From: a bacterium
Lineage (GTDB): Bacteria > Planctomycetota > UBA11346
Assembly: GCA_020049615.1 (NCBI GenBank)
Contig: JAIFKN010000189.1
Location: 1 to 15,027, forward strand
Length of the DNA: 15,027 nt
Direction of reading: 5' to 3'
Shown: piece after piece, positions 8,213 through 14,936 of the stretch
Layout: each line of letters starts with the position of its first letter
How positions within the stretch are numbered: the first letter of the stretch is position 1
Notes under the pieces: model-generated
Database searches by the model: none
Told to the model about the DNA's origin: nothing
The model's input: only the letters and a program-made list of their open reading frames with translations
Program-made: the position numbers and the translations under genes

Positions 8213-9049
8213 TCAGGCCCCCCCGCCGACGCGTTCCAGCAGGGGAGCCAGCAACGACGACGCCAGCCGCACCGAGCCCGGACGCCTCGTCGCCGAGAGT
8301 CTATGCGTGTCGCTGCCGATGCTGACCAGCAGCTGGCGCTCGGCGCACAGTCTCAGCAGCCCATGCTGCAGTTCCCGGTCAAGACCGGGATGGGCGCATT
8401 CCACGCCATCGAGGTCCTCGGCCAGGCGGGCGATGGCGTCCATCGTCCGATACGCGCCTGGGTGGGCGAGGATGGCCACCCCGCCAGCGGCGCGGATCGT
8501 CGCGGCGACGTCCGGGATGGGCGGGAACTGCGGCAGCGAAGCATCGGCGAGGTGCTCATCGGCGAGATGGAAGGCGAAGGCGTCGCGCACGCTGGCAACG
8601 CCGCCGCACCGGGCCAAGGCGCGGGCGAGGTGCAGCCGGCCCACGCTGTCCGCCTCGGGCGGCTTGACCTCGGCGGCGGTCAGCCCGCGACGCACGTCGG
8701 CGGGCAGGCGGGCGAGCAGGACGTAGAGACGTTCGAGGCGGCGCTGGCGGATGCCGGCGAGCAGCGCGGCCAGACCGGCATGCCCGGGGTCGAAGGCCAG
8801 GCCGACGATGTGGACCTCGCGATCCTCGGCCCCGGCGGTGACCTCGACGCCGCAGATCAGCCCGGGCGATCCGGCGATCAGGCGCCAGCCGGCGAGGGTG
8901 TCGTGATCGGTCAGGGCCCAGTGCGACAGCCAGGCCTTGCGCGCCGCCGAAGCGACATGCGCAGGCGGCAGGTCGCCGTCGCTGGCATTGCTGTGCAGAT
9001 GGAAGTCGACCGGCGCCGGCGGCGGGTCCGGAGCGAAGGGCTGGGCCAT
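8213..9049 (-). CDS. PHP-domain phosphoesterase, TrpH/YciV-like
   Basis: The product is 278 residues and belongs to the polymerase-and-histidinol-phosphatase metal-dependent phosphoesterases. Motif I is DFHLHSNASDG (His17, His19), followed by ALTDHDTLAGW, the GVEVTA strand Glu, HIVGLAFD, ILAHPGAYRT and the C-terminal IGSDTHRL, which together supply the usual trinuclear metal ligands. The layout and length fit the TrpH/YciV subgroup; E. coli YciV (RNase AM, 293 aa) acts on RNA 5' ends and on 3',5'-pAp-like substrates. That exact activity is inferred from family membership only. The ATG overlaps the stop of the upstream esterase by one base (TGATG), which fixes the start and points to coupled translation. 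The protein is cytoplasmic, with no signal peptide. Confidence 0.88.
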   Translation of the reverse strand: MAQPFAPDPPPAPVDFHLHSNASDGDLPPAHVASAARKAWLSHWALTDHDTLAGWRLIAGSPGLICGVEVTAGAEDREVHIVGLAFDPGHAGLAALLAGIRQRRLERLYVLLARLPADVRRGLTAAEVKPPEADSVGRLHLARALARCGGVASVRDAFAFHLADEHLADASLPQFPPIPDVAATIRAAGGVAILAHPGAYRTMDAIARLAEDLDGVECAHPGLDRELQHGLLRLCAERQLLVSIGSDTHRLSATRRPGSVRLASSLLAPLLERVGGGA

Positions 9050-9699
9050 CAGGCCCGCGCCAACAGATCGCGGGTGGCGAGGGCGATGAGCGCGACGTGG
9101 CGGGGCTCGTTCAGGCGATGGTCGCCCTGCACCAGATGCAGCTCGACCGCCGGATGGGCCGAGGCGAAGGCGAGCGAGCGGCGGTGGTCGACGGTCTCGT
9201 CGCCACGGCCATGCACGATGACGCACGGCACGCCGGGATCGCCCGGCTCTTCGGGCAGGACTTCGCACGACAGCAGGAAGGCGAGACCGAGCGGCAGTTC
9301 GCGCTGCTCGCCGTAGTGGAAGAACGGCAGTTGGCCGTCGCGCCGCCAGGCGGCCACGCCGGCGGCGCCGAGACGCTCGGCCCAGCGGGTGGTGAAACCG
9401 AACGCCGGGCTGATGAGCAGGATGCCGGCCAGGCCCGGCACGGCGCGACCCGCGGCCAGCCAGGCGGCGAGGTAGCCGCCGAGCGACGAGCCGATCAGCA
9501 CGGTACGACCGTCGCGCGGACAGCAGGCGATCACCCGGTCGCGCATCTTCTCCATGGTCAAGCCGGTGAAATCGCAGCCTTCGAGGTCGCACACCGCGTA
9601 GCTCGCGCAGCTGTCGCCGAGTACGGCGCCGAGGGCGGCCCCCTTCTCGCTGCGCGGACCGGAACCGAAGCCGTGGAGATAACGGACATGCAGCGCCAT
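9049..9699 (-). CDS. YqiA/UPF0227-like alpha/beta-hydrolase (esterase)
   Basis: This 216-residue protein has the short alpha/beta-hydrolase layout of the YqiA/YcfP group. The N-terminus YLHGFGSGPRSEKG carries the oxyanion-loop HGF motif. The nucleophile elbow is GSSLGG (Ser72 within G-x-S-x-G), the acid is probably Asp in VHGRGDETVDHRRS, and the catalytic His is in VQGDHRLNEP. Members hydrolyse short-chain esters in vitro; the natural substrate is unknown. The ATG at 9699 gives the expected N-terminus directly before the first strand. No strong ribosome binding site is visible. The stop TGA overlaps the ATG of the PHP gene, so the two form a coupled pair. The 84-bp gap to the cytochrome gene upstream contains a REP-like hairpin. 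Confidence 0.88.
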   Translation of the reverse strand: MALHVRYLHGFGSGPRSEKGAALGAVLGDSCASYAVCDLEGCDFTGLTMEKMRDRVIACCPRDGRTVLIGSSLGGYLAAWLAAGRAVPGLAGILLISPAFGFTTRWAERLGAAGVAAWRRDGQLPFFHYGEQRELPLGLAFLLSCEVLPEEPGDPGVPCVIVHGRGDETVDHRRSLAFASAHPAVELHLVQGDHRLNEPRHVALIALATRDLLARA

Positions 9700-9741
9700 G
9701 CCCGCATGGTGGCGCTGCCGTGCGCCGCGCCACCAGCGAGG

Positions 9742-9763
9742 ACCGCGGGCTTCAGTCCGCGGT
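9742..9763. repeat. REP-like hairpin, copy 2
   Basis: ACCGCGGGC-TTCA-GTCCGCGGT forms a 9-bp stem with one G-T wobble and a four-base loop. It shares GACCGCGGGCTTCAG with the copy near 3283. It sits in the gap between the PSCyt1 gene and the esterase gene, the typical place for a REP element, where it could attenuate transcription or protect mRNA ends. No transposase that could mobilise such elements is in the window. Confidence 0.7.
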
Positions 9764-9783
9764 GGAGTCGGACGCGGGCTGAC

Positions 9784-10125
9784 CTACTTGGCGCCGGCCG
9801 TGATCCATTCCTTGAGCACGGCGATCTCCGCCGCGGTCAGGCGCTCGCCCTTGGGCGGCATGGCCATCTCCTCGTCGGGTTTCATCACGCAGACCTTGAC
9901 CAGCGGGCTTTCGTCGGGCTTGCCGGCGATCACCGCCGGACCGAGCTCGGACCCGCCTTTGAGGATGCCCTCGATGGTGTCGAGGCGCAGCTTGTGCTTG
10001 GCCTTCTGCGGGCCGTGGCATTCGATGCAGCGGGCAGCGAGCAGGGGCTGCACCTTGGCGGTCCACAGGTCGTCGGCGGCCGTGGCGCAGGTGGCGAGGA
10101 CGAGGGCGATGAGGATGCGCTTCAT
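9784..10125 (-). CDS. PSCyt1-type (planctomycete cytochrome C) single-heme protein
   Basis: This 113-residue protein begins with a signal peptide (MKRILIALVLATCATA, likely cleaved before ADDLW). The mature part matches the PSCyt1 domain end to end: WTAKVQPLLAARCIECHG with a CxxCH heme motif, LRLDTIEGILKGGSELGPAV, AGKPDESPLVK, EEMAMPPKGERLT and the closing AEIAVLKEWITAG. It should be exported and covalently bind one heme c. The start ATG overlaps the DUF1501 stop (ATGA), so it is the third gene of a coupled operon. In many related loci this domain is fused to the N-terminus of the DUF1549/DUF1553 protein; here it stands alone. Its redox partner is unknown. Confidence 0.93.
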   Translation of the reverse strand: MKRILIALVLATCATAADDLWTAKVQPLLAARCIECHGPQKAKHKLRLDTIEGILKGGSELGPAVIAGKPDESPLVKVCVMKPDEEMAMPPKGERLTAAEIAVLKEWITAGAK

Positions 10126-11363
10126 ATGAGCAGATTGGTAAGCGGCCTGCCTTTGTCGGCAATGGTGAAGGGCCTGCCATCGGCAGCGTGTTCCACGCGC
10201 GCCAGATCGCAGCCGAGGGCCTGGGCGATGGTGGCGCTGAGGTCGGGCACCGACACCGGGTCGCGTGCCGGCGCCTCGCCGTCCTCGTCGCTCGACCCAT
10301 GCACCATCCCGCCCCGCACCCCGCCACCGGCGAGCAGGGCGCTGAAGCACTGGGGGTGGTGATCGCGGCCATCGCGCAGGTTGTAGCGCGGGGTGCGGCC
10401 GAACTCGCTGACCAGCGCGACCAGGGTCGTGGCGAGCAGGCCGCGCTGCTCGAGGTCGCCGAGCAGGGCGGGGAGGCCGCGGTCGAGGATGGCGCAACGC
10501 TCCTGCACGCGATCGGCGTTGTCGTCATGCGTGTCCCAGCCGCCCAGCGTCACCTCGACCGTGCGCACGCCGCGTTCGACCAGCCGGCGGGCCAGCAGGC
10601 AGCCGTTGCCGAACGGATCGTCACCGTAGGCGGCGCGCAGCGCCTCGGGCTCGGCCGCGAGATCGAAGGCGGCGAGGTCCTGCGAACCCATCAGCGTGGC
10701 GGCCTCGGCATAGAGCTCGCGGTAGGTGCGGACGGCGCCAGCCTCAGGCGCGCAGCCGCGGCCATCGAGGTCGGCGAGCAGCGCGCGGCGACGCTCCTGG
10801 CGCGCGGCATCGATGCCGGCCGCCGGCTGGGCGAAGGGCAGACCGCGCTCGGGATCGCCCAGCGGCAGCGGGCCGCAGGCGGCGGGCAGGAAGCCGGCTC
10901 CGGGGTGGCGGCTGTCGGCGCCGATGGCGATGAAGGGCGGCAGGGTCGGGTTCTGCCGTGGCAGCAGGCGGGCGTTCCATGCGCCCAGCGCGGGATGCCG
11001 CGCCGTGCCGCGCATGGTGTAGCCGGTGCGGACGTAGTAGACGCCCTGCTCGTGCGCGCCCTGGGTCGAGTTCAGCGAGCGGATCAGCGCGCAGCGGTCG
11101 AGCACCCCGGCCAGCCGCGGCAGGTGCTGGCCGAGCATGATGCCTTCGATCGCGCTGGGGATGGCGCCGATCGGACCCTGCACCTCGCGGCCGGGCTTGG
11201 GGTCGAGGGTGTCGAGGTGGCTCATGCCCCCGGCCATGAACAGGAGGATGAGCGAACGCGCCCGTCCCGGCGGCGGGGGGTCGGCCGGCCACAGCAGCGG
11301 CGGCAGCAGCGAGACGCCGAGCAGGCCGGCGGTGCGGAGGAGCAGGTCGCGACGGGTATGCAT
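10122..11363 (-). CDS. DUF1501 family protein, Tat-exported
   Basis: The product is 413 residues. It begins with a twin-arginine type signal (MHTRRDLLLRTAGLLGVSLL), as usual for DUF1501 proteins. Family hallmarks are ILLFMAGGMSHLDTLDPKPG, the ALIRSLNSTQGAHEQGVYYVRTGY block, GNGCLLARRLVERGVRTVEV, GGWDTHDDN, LVALVSEFGRTPRYN, GRDHHPQCFSALLAGGGVRGG and the end ADKGRPLTNLL. The family is related to the alkaline-phosphatase/sulfatase superfamily, and the D/H residues in these blocks are plausible metal ligands, but activity is unproven. Start TGATG overlaps the stop of the DUF1549/DUF1553 gene by one base and its own stop overlaps the cytochrome start, so the three are co-expressed. The length is slightly below the usual 430-480 residues. 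Confidence 0.95.
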   Translation of the reverse strand: MHTRRDLLLRTAGLLGVSLLPPLLWPADPPPPGRARSLILLFMAGGMSHLDTLDPKPGREVQGPIGAIPSAIEGIMLGQHLPRLAGVLDRCALIRSLNSTQGAHEQGVYYVRTGYTMRGTARHPALGAWNARLLPRQNPTLPPFIAIGADSRHPGAGFLPAACGPLPLGDPERGLPFAQPAAGIDAARQERRRALLADLDGRGCAPEAGAVRTYRELYAEAATLMGSQDLAAFDLAAEPEALRAAYGDDPFGNGCLLARRLVERGVRTVEVTLGGWDTHDDNADRVQERCAILDRGLPALLGDLEQRGLLATTLVALVSEFGRTPRYNLRDGRDHHPQCFSALLAGGGVRGGMVHGSSDEDGEAPARDPVSVPDLSATIAQALGCDLARVEHAADGRPFTIADKGRPLTNLLI

Positions 11364-13126
11364 CAGCGCACCATCCTGAATTCCGCCCCGTTGAGCAGGG
11401 CCCAGGCGAGGTCGGCGAGCCCGGTCGGCCCGCGCGCCAGCTCGATCCGGGCGCGGTCGCGTTCGTGCGGGCTGGGGGGACGGACCAGCACCGCCTGCCA
11501 CAGCCAGGTCAGGCGGGCCTCGGGATCGGCGATCGCGGTCAGGTCGCGCATCAACCGGCTGCGCGGGTTCAGCACCTCGCCGTCGATGATCCCGTTCATC
11601 AGCAGCAGGGCCTGGCCGAGGTCGGGCTGGGTGCTGGCGTTGTCGATCAGTTCGCGATCGCTGCCGCCGAGCACGCGCAGCGGATGCCCCGGCGGCGCAG
11701 GTTGCGGCAGCTGGCTGGCACGCAGCAGCGCATCGCGGCCGGACTTGCGCACCGGCGGTCGCAGGGCCTGCGCCACCGCCGCCATGTCGGGATCGGCCTT
11801 CGCCGCCTTGGTGCCGCCCTTCCTGAGCGCGAGCAGGCGCTTGGCCGTGTCGACGATCGCCTCGGGGCCGTCATCGGCGAGGCGCTGCCGCAGCGCCGTC
11901 ACCAGTCCCGTATCGACCGGCTTGTGCGCGTCGGGTTCGTCGATGGCGATGGCGACCAGGCTGTCCCACCAGGCGGCGGCCGGGCGGCCCGGCACCACCC
12001 CGCCGGCGGGGGGCAGCTCGCCGCTCCACGCCGCGCGGGCGTAGTGCCTGGTCGAGGCGAGGACGAGGTGGATGCGCTGCAGGTCGAAGCCGCTCTCGAC
12101 CACCAGGCGGACGAGACGCGCCTGCAGCGGCGGCAGCGGAGCCGCCGGATCGCCGCGCAGGTCGTCGACCGGCTCGATCAGGCCGAGGCCGAACAGGCGC
12201 TTCCACACCCGGTTGCCGATCGCCAGGGCGAAGCGCGGATTGTCCGGCGCGGTCATCCAGGCGGCCAGGCGCTGGCGCGGATCCCCGTCAGCGGCCGGGG
12301 CTTCGGGTGCGAAGAGCGCCTGGGCGGTGATGCGTTCACCCGGCTTGGCGTCATCGTACTGCCAGTCCTTCGGCACCTCGAGCCAGTCCTTGCGCGCCGG
12401 CTGCACCTGGGTCCCGACCACGCTGGCGACCTGGCGGGTGATGCTGCGCAGCTCGGGCGGGGCGTCGGCCATGCGCTCCTTGAGGCCCTTGAGCGCCCCG
12501 CCACCGCGGATGTCGGTGCGGGCGTCGGCGCTGAAGGCGGCGAAGCGCAGGAAGTCGGCGCGCTTCCAGGTGTCGTAGGGATGGTCGTGGCACTGGGCGC
12601 AGCCGATGCGCGTGCCGAGGAAGGTCTGGGCGGTGATCGCCGCGTGGTCGAGCGGCATGCCGGCGTCGCGCAGGATGTGGCCGGTGGCGCCGCCGCCCGC
12701 GGCCAAGGCCGGACCGCTGGCGGTGAGCAGCTCCCGCGCCAGGGCGTCCCAGCGGGTGTTGGCGGCGACCGCCGCATCGAGCCAGGCGATCCACATCAGG
12801 CCGGGGGTGCGGTCCTGCAGCCGGGTCTGCACGCGCAGCAGGTCGGCCAGCCAGGTGAAGGTGGCGTGGCGCCAGGCCGGCGAGCCGATCAGCCGCTGTG
12901 GCGTCGTCGGGGTAACCGCCTCGGCGACGGTCGGGATGCGCCCGGCGAGGTCGAGCCAGGAGCGTCGCGCCAGGGTCGCGGCGTCGGCGGGCGGCTGAAG
13001 CGGCAGGGCGGCAGCGGCCAGTTCGGCATCGATCAGGGTATCGAACTCGGCGGCCTCCCCGGCCGGCTCGGCGGCGGCCAGGGCGAGGACGAGCAGGCTG
13101 GCCAGGAGGGCGCGCATGGTGTCCAT
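11363..13126 (-). CDS. DUF1549 (PSCyt2) plus DUF1553 (PSD1) exported protein
   Basis: This 587-residue protein has an N-terminal signal (MRALLASLLVLALAAA). DUF1549 runs from about residue 28 (FDTLIDAELAAA) and includes QTFLGTRIGCAQCHDHPYDTW, with a CxxCH motif at Cys176-Cys179-His180. DUF1553 follows from about 285: RLAAWMTAPDNPRFALAIGN, RVWKRLFGLGLIEPVDDLR, LASTRHYARAAW, RASQLPQPAPPGHPL, GGSDRELIDN and the terminal LLNGAEFRMV. The protein is shorter than the usual 700-1000 residues because it lacks the N-terminal PSCyt1 domain, which is encoded separately downstream. ATG 13126 is the longest start; ATG 13117 gives the more typical signal peptide. It is first in the operon. The family's role is unproven; linkage to DUF1501 and a cytochrome suggests an envelope complex. 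Confidence 0.94.
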   Translation of the reverse strand: MDTMRALLASLLVLALAAAEPAGEAAEFDTLIDAELAAAALPLQPPADAATLARRSWLDLAGRIPTVAEAVTPTTPQRLIGSPAWRHATFTWLADLLRVQTRLQDRTPGLMWIAWLDAAVAANTRWDALARELLTASGPALAAGGGATGHILRDAGMPLDHAAITAQTFLGTRIGCAQCHDHPYDTWKRADFLRFAAFSADARTDIRGGGALKGLKERMADAPPELRSITRQVASVVGTQVQPARKDWLEVPKDWQYDDAKPGERITAQALFAPEAPAADGDPRQRLAAWMTAPDNPRFALAIGNRVWKRLFGLGLIEPVDDLRGDPAAPLPPLQARLVRLVVESGFDLQRIHLVLASTRHYARAAWSGELPPAGGVVPGRPAAAWWDSLVAIAIDEPDAHKPVDTGLVTALRQRLADDGPEAIVDTAKRLLALRKGGTKAAKADPDMAAVAQALRPPVRKSGRDALLRASQLPQPAPPGHPLRVLGGSDRELIDNASTQPDLGQALLLMNGIIDGEVLNPRSRLMRDLTAIADPEARLTWLWQAVLVRPPSPHERDRARIELARGPTGLADLAWALLNGAEFRMVR

Positions 13127-13182
13127 GGTACGGCCGGGATAGCAGCCGCGATGCCGTGTTTCCCGGCGACCCGCCTCGCCGC

Positions 13183-13211
13183 TTGTCCGGAAATCCGACT
13201 TGGCCTATCCT
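13183..13211 (+). promoter_or_regulatory. Sigma70-like promoter of the YkgJ-family gene
   Basis: TTGTCC (13183-13188) and TATCCT (13206-13211) each match the -35 and -10 consensus at four of six positions and are separated by exactly 17 bp. The ATG at 13228 lies 16 bp after the -10, so the 5' leader would be about 10 nt, too short for a normal Shine-Dalgarno, and none is seen. The promoter lies in the 101-bp gap between divergent genes. A possible TGCTATCCC extended -10 faces the other way just upstream of 13126 but lacks a -35. Confidence 0.55.
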
Positions 13212-13227
13212 TTGCGTTGGTCGGCTC

Positions 13228-14034
13228 ATGGACATCCATCCCTTGGACGTGCTGCATCTGACCTGCGTGCGCGGCGGCGGCTGCTGCCACGCCAAGCAGA
13301 TCACGGTGACGCCCTGGGAGATCGCCCGCCTAGCCCGCGCCATCGGCCTGACCGCGAGCCAGGCCCGCGACCGCCTGACCAGCGACGGCGGCACCCGCCT
13401 GCGCGCCGAAGGCCCTGACGACGGCCGTGGCCTGGCCGCGTGCAACCTGCTGGGCGCCGAGGGCTGCACCGTCCATGCCGCCCGGCCGCTCGCCTGCCGG
13501 CTCTTCCCGCTCGGCCGCAGCCTGGCCGAGGGACGTGCCGTCTATCACATGCCAGAGCGCCACCGCTGCGCCGACCTCTGCCCCGAGGCCCTGGCGCAGC
13601 CGCGGCGGCGGGTCGGCGAATGGCTGCAGCAGCAGGACGTCGCCGCCGGCGAGTTGGCGCACGACGCCTACGGCCGGCTGGTCTGCGGTCTGCTGACGCA
13701 CGCCGGGCAGCTGGCCGAGGGCGAGGCGTTCGCCGCCGAGCTGCATGCCCGCGCCGGGCTGGCCCCGGGCCACCGCGCCGGACTGCTGCCGCGCCCCTGG
13801 TTCGAGCTGGCCACCGCCCCCGGCCTGCCCGAGCTGGTCGACGATCCACCGACCTTCGTGCTGGCGCATGCCGAGCGCATCCTCGGCGCCGCTGCCGCAG
13901 GCTTCGCCGGGGAGCCGTCGCGCACGGCGCTGGTGCTCGCCACCGTCGCCCTGCAGCTCGCCGTGCCGCTCGGCATCCCGGCGCCAGCCGCCGTTACGCA
14001 CGCCCTGGCCGCGCGGCAGGCCGCCGTCGCCTGA
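13228..14034 (+). CDS. YkgJ-type cysteine-cluster protein (putative Zn/Fe-binding)
   Basis: The product is 268 residues from ATG 13228 (MDIHPLDVLHLTC); the longer frame to 13156 would read through the promoter and is rejected. The N-terminal half has the cysteine pattern of the YkgJ/zinc-or-iron-chelating family: Cys13 and Cys19-Cys20-His21 in CVRGGGCCHAK, then Cys72, Cys80 and Cys90 in ACNLLGAEGCTVH and RPLACRLFPLG, with Cys114 and Cys118 following in HRCADLC. The pattern with PLACRLFPL is diagnostic. The C-terminal half is helical and Ala/Leu-rich without a recognisable domain. Members are thought to coordinate a metal or Fe-S cluster, but the biochemical role is not established. It is divergent from the DUF1549/DUF1501 operon and is followed 40 bp later by a monooxygenase-fold gene on the same strand. 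Confidence 0.88.
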   Translation: MDIHPLDVLHLTCVRGGGCCHAKQITVTPWEIARLARAIGLTASQARDRLTSDGGTRLRAEGPDDGRGLAACNLLGAEGCTVHAARPLACRLFPLGRSLAEGRAVYHMPERHRCADLCPEALAQPRRRVGEWLQQQDVAAGELAHDAYGRLVCGLLTHAGQLAEGEAFAAELHARAGLAPGHRAGLLPRPWFELATAPGLPELVDDPPTFVLAHAERILGAAAAGFAGEPSRTALVLATVALQLAVPLGIPAPAAVTHALAARQAAVA

Positions 14035-14074
14035 TCGCGGTTGCCGCCGCGGTCGTGGCGCGAGCATGCGAGGC

Positions 14075-14383
14075 ATGATCCACGTCATCGCCACCATCTC
14101 CGTCACGTCCGGCCGCCGCGACGCCTTCCTCGCCGAGTTCCACCGCGTGGTGCCGGCGGTCCTGGCCGAGGACGGCTGCCTCGCCTACGGCCCGGCGGTC
14201 GATGTCCCGAGCGGCATCCCGATCCAGCCCGCGCCGCGCGCCGATGTCGTGGTGGTGATCGAGCAGTGGCGCGACCTGCCCGCGCTGCAGGCGCACCTGG
14301 TGGCGCCGCACATGGCCGGCTACCGCGAGCGGGTGAAGGACCTGGTCGCCGGCGTCCAGCTGCAGGTGCTCAGCCCGGCTTAG
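14075..14383 (+). CDS. Antibiotic biosynthesis monooxygenase (ABM)-fold protein
   Basis: This protein of about 102 residues shows the dimeric alpha/beta-barrel ABM layout (YgiN-like): MIHVIATISVTSGRRDAFLA with the first strand and helix, VPAVLAEDGCLAYGPAVD, the long strand ADVVVVIEQW, then RDLPALQAHLVAPHMAGY and a final strand VQLQVLSPA. Relatives act as quinol or anthrone monooxygenases or remove electrophiles; the substrate here cannot be inferred. ATG 14075 is chosen because it gives the canonical MIHVIATI start; ATG 14066 in the same frame adds three residues (MRG) and cannot be excluded. The TAG stop overlaps the stop codon of the convergent gene. It may be co-transcribed with the YkgJ-type gene 40 bp upstream. 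Confidence 0.85.
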   Translation: MIHVIATISVTSGRRDAFLAEFHRVVPAVLAEDGCLAYGPAVDVPSGIPIQPAPRADVVVVIEQWRDLPALQAHLVAPHMAGYRERVKDLVAGVQLQVLSPA

Positions 14384-14784
14384 AGCGGCTTGCTGTCGGA
14401 CGAGCGGTCGCCGTCGGCGATCAGCATCTGCCACGCCATCGGCTCGCGCGAGCCGGTCCAGGTGGCGAAGACGACGCAGGTCTTGGCCGCCGGCAGCTCG
14501 TTGAGCCACTCGTTGGCCATGCGCTCATTGACCTCGGCCAGGGTGACGACGAGTCCGGCCTGGCTGGGCGTGGGCTTCTTCAGCGGCGGATCGTCGTCGG
14601 TCCGCTTGGCCACGATCTCGGCGTGGATCTTCTCGGCCGGCGCCTCGACGAAGGCGTCGGCGGGGACCGCCCCGTGCTCCTCCTTGAGCATGGCGGCGGC
14701 GCGGGTGCGGATGGCCGCCACGTTGGCCTTCTGGCCGTAGGCGAGGAGACGGATGGTGATGGGTTTGATGAACACGACGGCCAT
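14380..14784 (-). CDS. Small protein of unknown function
   Basis: I do not recognise this gene. From ATG 14784 it encodes 134 residues beginning MAVVFIKPITIRLLAYGQ and ending in a polar tail (DGDRSSDSKPL). The middle has an alternating charged and Ala-rich helix (NVAAIRTRAAAMLKEEHG), a Lys/Pro-rich segment (DDDPPLKKPTPSQAG) and a hydrophobic strand (TCVVFATW). No signal peptide, membrane span or cysteine motif is visible. The same frame extends to ATG 14826, but that start falls inside the terminator-like hairpin and adds residues with no coding character, so the shorter start is preferred. No good ribosome binding site precedes either start. The stop TAA overlaps the TAG of the convergent ABM gene. 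Codon use (strong GC at third positions) supports a real gene. Confidence 0.65.
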   Translation of the reverse strand: MAVVFIKPITIRLLAYGQKANVAAIRTRAAAMLKEEHGAVPADAFVEAPAEKIHAEIVAKRTDDDPPLKKPTPSQAGLVVTLAEVNERMANEWLNELPAAKTCVVFATWTGSREPMAWQMLIADGDRSSDSKPL

Positions 14785-14816
14785 GCTGGAGCCCAGAGCG
14801 GGGAATCCAGAAATAG

Positions 14817-14844
14817 CTAAACCCATGCGATTGCATGGGTTTAG
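14817..14844 (-). terminator. Hairpin ending the tRNA-like array (possible intrinsic terminator)
   Basis: CTAAACCCATGC and GCATGGGTTTAG form a perfect 12-bp stem around the loop GATT. On the minus strand the hairpin comes a few bases after the encoded CCA of the leftmost tRNA-like unit and is followed by CTATTTCT, a partly T-rich tract. This fits an intrinsic terminator of a leftward transcript, though the T tract is weak. Its stem sequence differs from the hairpins inside the array although its position relative to the repeat is the same. Confidence 0.6.
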
Positions 14845-14845
14845 G

Positions 14846-14936
14846 GATGGTGGGCAGTACAGGATTTGAACCAGTCAATAAGACATATTGCGGGTGGTCC
14901 ATTACGACACAACCCCTTGCAGTGCAAGGGGTTGTT
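14846..14936 (-). repeat. 91-bp tandem unit 1 with tRNA 3'-end-like segment
   Basis: On the minus strand this unit contains GGTTCAAATCC (14862-14872), a perfect T-loop/B-box match, then TGTACTGCCCACCA, which has the form of a tRNA acceptor 3' strand with discriminator A and an encoded CCA. Upstream in the transcript, CAATA-TGTCT-TATTG (14876-14890) makes a 5-bp stem like a short anticodon arm. A 5' segment GGGTTGT could pair imperfectly with ACTGCCC. No D-arm or A-box is found and there is no variable loop, so it is not a normal tRNA gene. The right part is a separate palindrome, ACAACCCCTTGCA and its complement (14909-14921 and 14923-14935). Confidence 0.8.

Noticed and set aside
8120..10362. 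+ strand open frames opposite the PHP, esterase and cytochrome genes
   Set aside because: Antisense shadows produced by high GC; the minus strand carries catalytic motifs and overlapping start/stop junctions.
13156..13227. Longer N-terminus for the YkgJ-type protein
   Set aside because: It would translate through the well-matched promoter; the family cysteine motif begins 13 residues after ATG 13228, as expected.
10188..13261. Two + strand open frames of about 600 codons (10188-12044 and 11465-13261)
   Set aside because: They are antisense to the DUF1501 and DUF1549/DUF1553 genes, whose family motifs are unmistakable.
14785..14826. Longer start for the small minus-strand gene at ATG 14826
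   Set aside because: The start lies inside the terminator-like hairpin and the added residues come from repeat-flanking DNA; ATG 14784 gives a more natural N-terminus.
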